In this document: piece by piece, positions 59,901 to 64,000 of the stretch
Position numbering within the stretch: the first letter of the stretch is position 1
How the letters are laid out: the number at the start of each line of letters is the position of its first letter
From: Anarhynchus alexandrinus
Taxonomy: Eukaryota; Chordata; Aves; Charadriiformes; Charadriidae
Reading direction: 5' to 3'
Length of the DNA stretch: 64,000 bases
Assembly: GCA_008711295.1 (NCBI GenBank)
Contig: VUYV01000295.1
Location: 890,813 to 954,812, forward strand
Notes under the pieces: generated by a model
Database searches by the model: none
Told to the model about the DNA's origin: nothing
Seen by the model: only the letters and a program-made list of their open reading frames with translations
Position numbers and translations under genes: made by a program

Positions 59901-62900
59901 TAAGAGCTAACTTCACAGCTGTGGATGCTGGATCTTCAAAGCTGTATTCGTTTCACTTGCCTCTAACCATCTGAAAACTAAGTATTTAGTCAGTGCTTGT
60001 GTTGAAGATCTCTGGAGTCACTGGAGAGAAACTGGTCCTTCCAGGAGGCGATGTGAGCTGTTCTGTATGCAGGATGAATTTCTCTCTGCCTGCCTTCTGC
60101 TCTGAGTGGAATTGTACTTTCTTGTCTCTCCAGCGCTGTTGGACTTTGCTGCCTTTCACACCGATACGCTTTGACACATCTCAGCTCGCAGCCGTTTGAG
60201 TAACGGTGGGTTTTCTCATCACTCCCTCTTGGAGGAGTCTGGTTTTCCCCGTTGACCGTGGAGAATAGCCTTAGGCTATAGAAGAACATAAGCTACACAT
60301 CAGACTTCAGGGCAGCTGAAAATAGATGAGGTAAATCCCACTCTTTGAAGTAGTAGTGATAAACCCAACGAGATTATCCATCCAACTAGCAGTACATACG
60401 CCTGGGTAAGCAGGCAGGATAACGTGCTGAGGCAGGAAAGCATCTCGCTAGCCGGGGGCGATGCAGGGAAGGGGGTGCTTCAGCCCCGCTCCAAAAGGTG
60501 GCTTGGTGCCTGTCGCTGGGGCAGACGGAGTGACCTGCCTTCTACAGATTTCAGAGTCAAGGAATTAGGGGAAAAAGTATTTTTTTCTTTCTTGCAGGCA
60601 GCCTCAAACACAGAAATTTAAAGGAGAAAGGGCCGAACATCCAGTGGTCAGCACCAGCGACGGGAACCTCCAGTTCGGATCTTCCCACTCCTGCAGTACC
60701 ACTGGGGACTCTCTCCGTCCCTTCTCCTGAGGCTGCTCCGCTTCACCCAACGCCCTTACGTGGTCACTGCAGGCAGCAGCAAGGGCTCCGAGAGGAACGC
60801 TTTTGCATTCATGGCCACAAGCGGATTTTACTCCCATACTTTTTCTCTCAGGTACCGTTCAGTGCAAAATGGTGCAGACGATGACCCGATAGTTTGTTTT
60901 CTGAAACAAATAAGCACTTCAGAGAGAAATCTACTGTTTTGTGCAGAAGAAAGGCAGCATTAAAAACATGCAATCAGTAAGGATAAGAGGAAAATCTACT
61001 GTTTGTCTAGAAAAAGAATGCTTTACAGCCCTAATCCGTTACTAAAGGTTCCCATTCATCCTTGGCAATGAAATCAATTTGTGCCGAAAATTTAGTCCTA
61101 TATGTGTGAATTGGAAGTGATCTTATTAGTGTTTTACTACATCAGGTCTGATAAACTCCCCTATCTATTTCAGTTAAGCTTCTATTGATCCACTTAGGAG
61201 ATCAATTTGGCTTTCATTATATTTTGGGGGGCGATTTCATTTGTCTCAGACTGCAGTTATGAAAAAAGTGTAATTTAACAACTGGGGGGTGCGTGCGTGC
61301 GTGCACTCTCTCACGTGTGCACAGAGGCACTGGCACACATACACATTTATGTAGTGGAGCTGCCTGTATGATGCTTTGAATTTGCCCTCTTGGTTCTTCA
61401 GTTCCCGATACTGTAGTTGGACCAGACTTCGGTGGCTGAACTGCACTATAGCTGTGGAAAGAAAAAATTAGCAGGTAACAGAGACTTTTCTAAGTTCAGC
61501 TGTAGTCAAAGCCCCGTCTGCAAGTCAGAAAGGGCAGCACAAGTGAAAGGCTTCGTGTTTCCAAAAGAGAGCGGAGGGTGGCTGGAGTAGGTGACAGACA
61601 GGTGTGATGTCCAATGTCATCTGCAAATAAAGTCATTGCTGTCAGGAAGGAGGATGCTTTCTTCTTTTCTATACAAAAATGATCAGAGGGATGAAACACC
61701 TCTCCTGTGAGGGCAGGCTGAGAGAGCTGGGGTTGTTCTGTCTGGAGAAGAGAAGGCTCTGGGGAGATCTTATTGCAGCCTTCCAGAATTTAAAGGGGGG
61801 CTTGTAAGAAACACGGGGGACAAACTTTTTAGCAGGGCCTGAAGCAATAGGACAAGGAGCAATGGTTTTAAACTAAAAGAGGGTAGATTCAGAATAGATA
61901 TAAGGAAGAAATTTTTATGATGATGGTGTTGAAACACTGGAACATGTTGCCCAGAGAAGCTGTGGATGCCTCATTCATGGAAACATTGGTCAGGTTGGAC
62001 GGGGCTCTGAACAACCTGATCTAGTGGAAGAAGTCCCTGCTCATTTCAGGGGGGGTGGACTAGATGACCTTTAAAGGTCTCTTCAAACTCAAACTATTCT
62101 ATCATTCTATATGATTTCTATCAGGTATGTTAGGTAATGCCCATACCTGAGGGGAACAGGAAGGGAAGGGATGCAAGAAAAGCATCTTTCTCCAAAGTAT
62201 CTGCTGGTGGGTTTTGGCCTGCCTTACACCAGTGAAAACAAATGGCTCCTGGAGGTGTAGAATAGAGACAAGATCTTGGCCCACATGAGGGTTCGTGTCT
62301 TGCACTCATATGGGGTAAATACTCCCCATTTCCCATCGGCAGTGCATGGATCAGGGCCGTACCCCTCGTGGCTGGCAATACCAAGAGGAAAAAATTGTAC
62401 AGGCAAGAGACTACACTCATGGTGAATTTGAAACAGTTTTTTAGTACTGCCATGGCAACTAGGCTTTGCTGCCCTTCTTGTCTGAAGCGCATGAAGTTGA
62501 AGTCGTTGAACAATCACAAAAAGAGGTGTGAGAAAGGCCATAAGAAGTACCCCTGCTGCGTTATTTTTCTCTGTAGAGGTGTCATAGACTAATTCTCTTT
62601 GTTTATGGCTATATTAGCATAAATTCAACTTCAATTTTCCAAAAGCTATTTTGCTATAAGACTACACTGTGTCTTTACCATTGTTGTTTGCGCACCACAG
62701 TCAGATGAAGTTATTAGCAGAAGGCCTGTAAATTCAAGTCATTAAACTGAGTATCCCCCGTTCAACTGAAACTGACTCAGAGTAATAAATTGAAAATGTA
62801 AAGAACCCTTCCAAATTGAGAGATAGTCCTCTTGACCAGAGATTTGAAGACTATGAGTCACCTAGCAAAGACAAGTGGCACTCTCCATTCACTCTCACGC

Positions 62901-64000
62901 TTTCTGAAGTAAAAACCGTGAATACATTTGTCATGGTTTCCGCCAAGGCAAAAGAAGACCGGTGGGAATGGTGGGTCTGACCCGACGTGCAAGACTCCCA
63001 AGAGTTTCTAAATGATTTGGTGGGTCAGTGCACTCCCTGTGGTCAGCCGTCAACATTTCCATGGGTACAAGTATCCGTGCAATATACCTTGCAAATATAC
63101 CCTTGCAATATGGCTGAGTTAACATCATTGTCCTATTTCTAAGAGGCAGCAGATGTTACAGTCTTGCAAGCTGTCTTCTCATCAGAGGGGAGTTGGGGAT
63201 ATAAAGGCCAGAGTTTCCTTGTGAAACAAATTTGTTTATTGCTACAATCTTCACTGCAAAGCTTGTAAAACAACATACGGAAACTCCCTTTTCAGATCCT
63301 GACACTGATGCAGATGCTATATTCTTTGGAAGCTACTTATTCACCTCAGTAGCTGTCAACAGACGAAGAGTCTAAAGCAGAACATGAAATAATGTGCTCT
63401 TCTGACACCCTCATGCCACTTGGAGAGACCCTTAATAGCAGACCTGAGTGCAGTCGGTACTGCTGTAAAGACCAGTCACGGATTGACAGGGAGCAGAAGA
63501 CTTCCTGGCGTGGGATCTAGCACTGCCACCTCATGACGCCCTGCAAAATCATGCCTGGATGAACCTGAACTGTTGAAATATCCTGGTATTCAGAGCTCTT
63601 TGAAACACTGCATTAAGCCTGCCTTCCTTCTGAAAATAGTGCCCTTTATAGTGCAAACTTTCGTGAAACTCCTAATCTCACAAAAAAACTTTCAAATCAA
63701 AACACTGGGGCACGTCATTACTAGTTACACATCATTTCCATTGATTAAAATACTAATGATAGTGATTATCATTACCACCAGCATATTTCCTTTCTGGTGG
63801 CATGGCAATTTCTGCACCATGTGTGTGTGCTAGTCAGACAGTTCATCTTATAATACTCAGGTTTGATGATAAATGCAATTTGCAAATGCAGTCCCCAGCT
63901 GAGTCGTCCCTTCCTAGTTAGCAAACTACGACTGCCACCTACAAATAGGTATGCGCTTAAGAGCTTTTCCAGGTGGGACTTAGACACACAATGTTGCCCA
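56915..64000 (+). other. Downstream region with no identified gene
   Basis: Contains one plus-strand CR1 (61681), T runs at 57308-57326 and 58509-58524, an A/AT run at 58350-58371 and a GTGC repeat at 61287-61304. Overlapping 132- and 153-codon plus ORFs at 58606-59102 have no recognisable family. No further exon could be supported. Confidence 0.6.
61681..62121 (+). mobile_element. CR1 LINE fragment, plus strand, decayed
   Basis: Begins gatcagagggatgaaacacc, continues ggctgagagagctggggttg and ctggagaagagaaggctctg, and ends with ggtggactagatgacctttaa and a degenerate attctatcattctat. Frameshifts break the ORF2 reading, so it is older than the copies at 7613 and 18832. Confidence 0.9.

Noticed and set aside
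3637..62121. Repeated octamers ATTCTATG / CATAGAAT scattered through the window
   Set aside because: They are not a CRISPR-like array; each pair or triplet is the terminal repeat of a CR1 element.

Overview
The window is nuclear DNA from a bird, or possibly another sauropsid. It shows large introns with GT-AG splice sites and many scattered CR1 LINE fragments on both strands, several with the typical ATTCTATG-type 3' end. There are no bacterial, phage or CRISPR features. Isolated Ns and one 171-base N gap show a draft vertebrate assembly.

The one gene I can identify with confidence is SLC7A11 (xCT), the light-chain subunit of the cystine/glutamate antiporter system xc-. It lies on the + strand. 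Eight coding exons are present, at 1498-1597, 5014-5058, 31759-31882, 33074-33177, 33668-33764, 37382-37531, 39231-39408 and 45105-45172. Their reading phases match exactly across every junction and give 287 residues plus a TGA stop, equivalent to human residues 217 to the C-terminus (human protein 501 aa). By counting back from the human 12-exon gene these are exons 5-12. The promoter, first four exons and TM1-5 lie upstream of the window. The visible part covers TM6-TM12 and the cytoplasmic tail.

Layout: 1-1497 end of intron 4; 1498-5058 exons 5-6; 5059-31758 a 26.7 kb intron 6 with three + strand CR1 copies; 31759-39408 exons 7-11, with minus-strand CR1 copies and the N gap in intron 9; 39409-45104 intron 11 with another CR1 and a reverse-transcriptase remnant; 45105-45172 last coding exon, followed by a 3' UTR with several AATAAA signals between 46113 and 47519; then mostly non-coding sequence with two more CR1 copies.

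The best candidate for something undescribed is a pair of downstream exon-like segments at 55016-55049 and 56776-56914 on the same strand. They join in frame, have canonical splice sites, and are phase-compatible with SLC7A11 exon 11. They could encode an alternative xCT tail of 57 residues ending in Cys-Val-Phe-Cys-Ala-Ile, or the end of an unrecognised separate gene. Two short near-perfect duplications flanking single Ns (1145-1324 and about 17650-17781) look like assembly artefacts.
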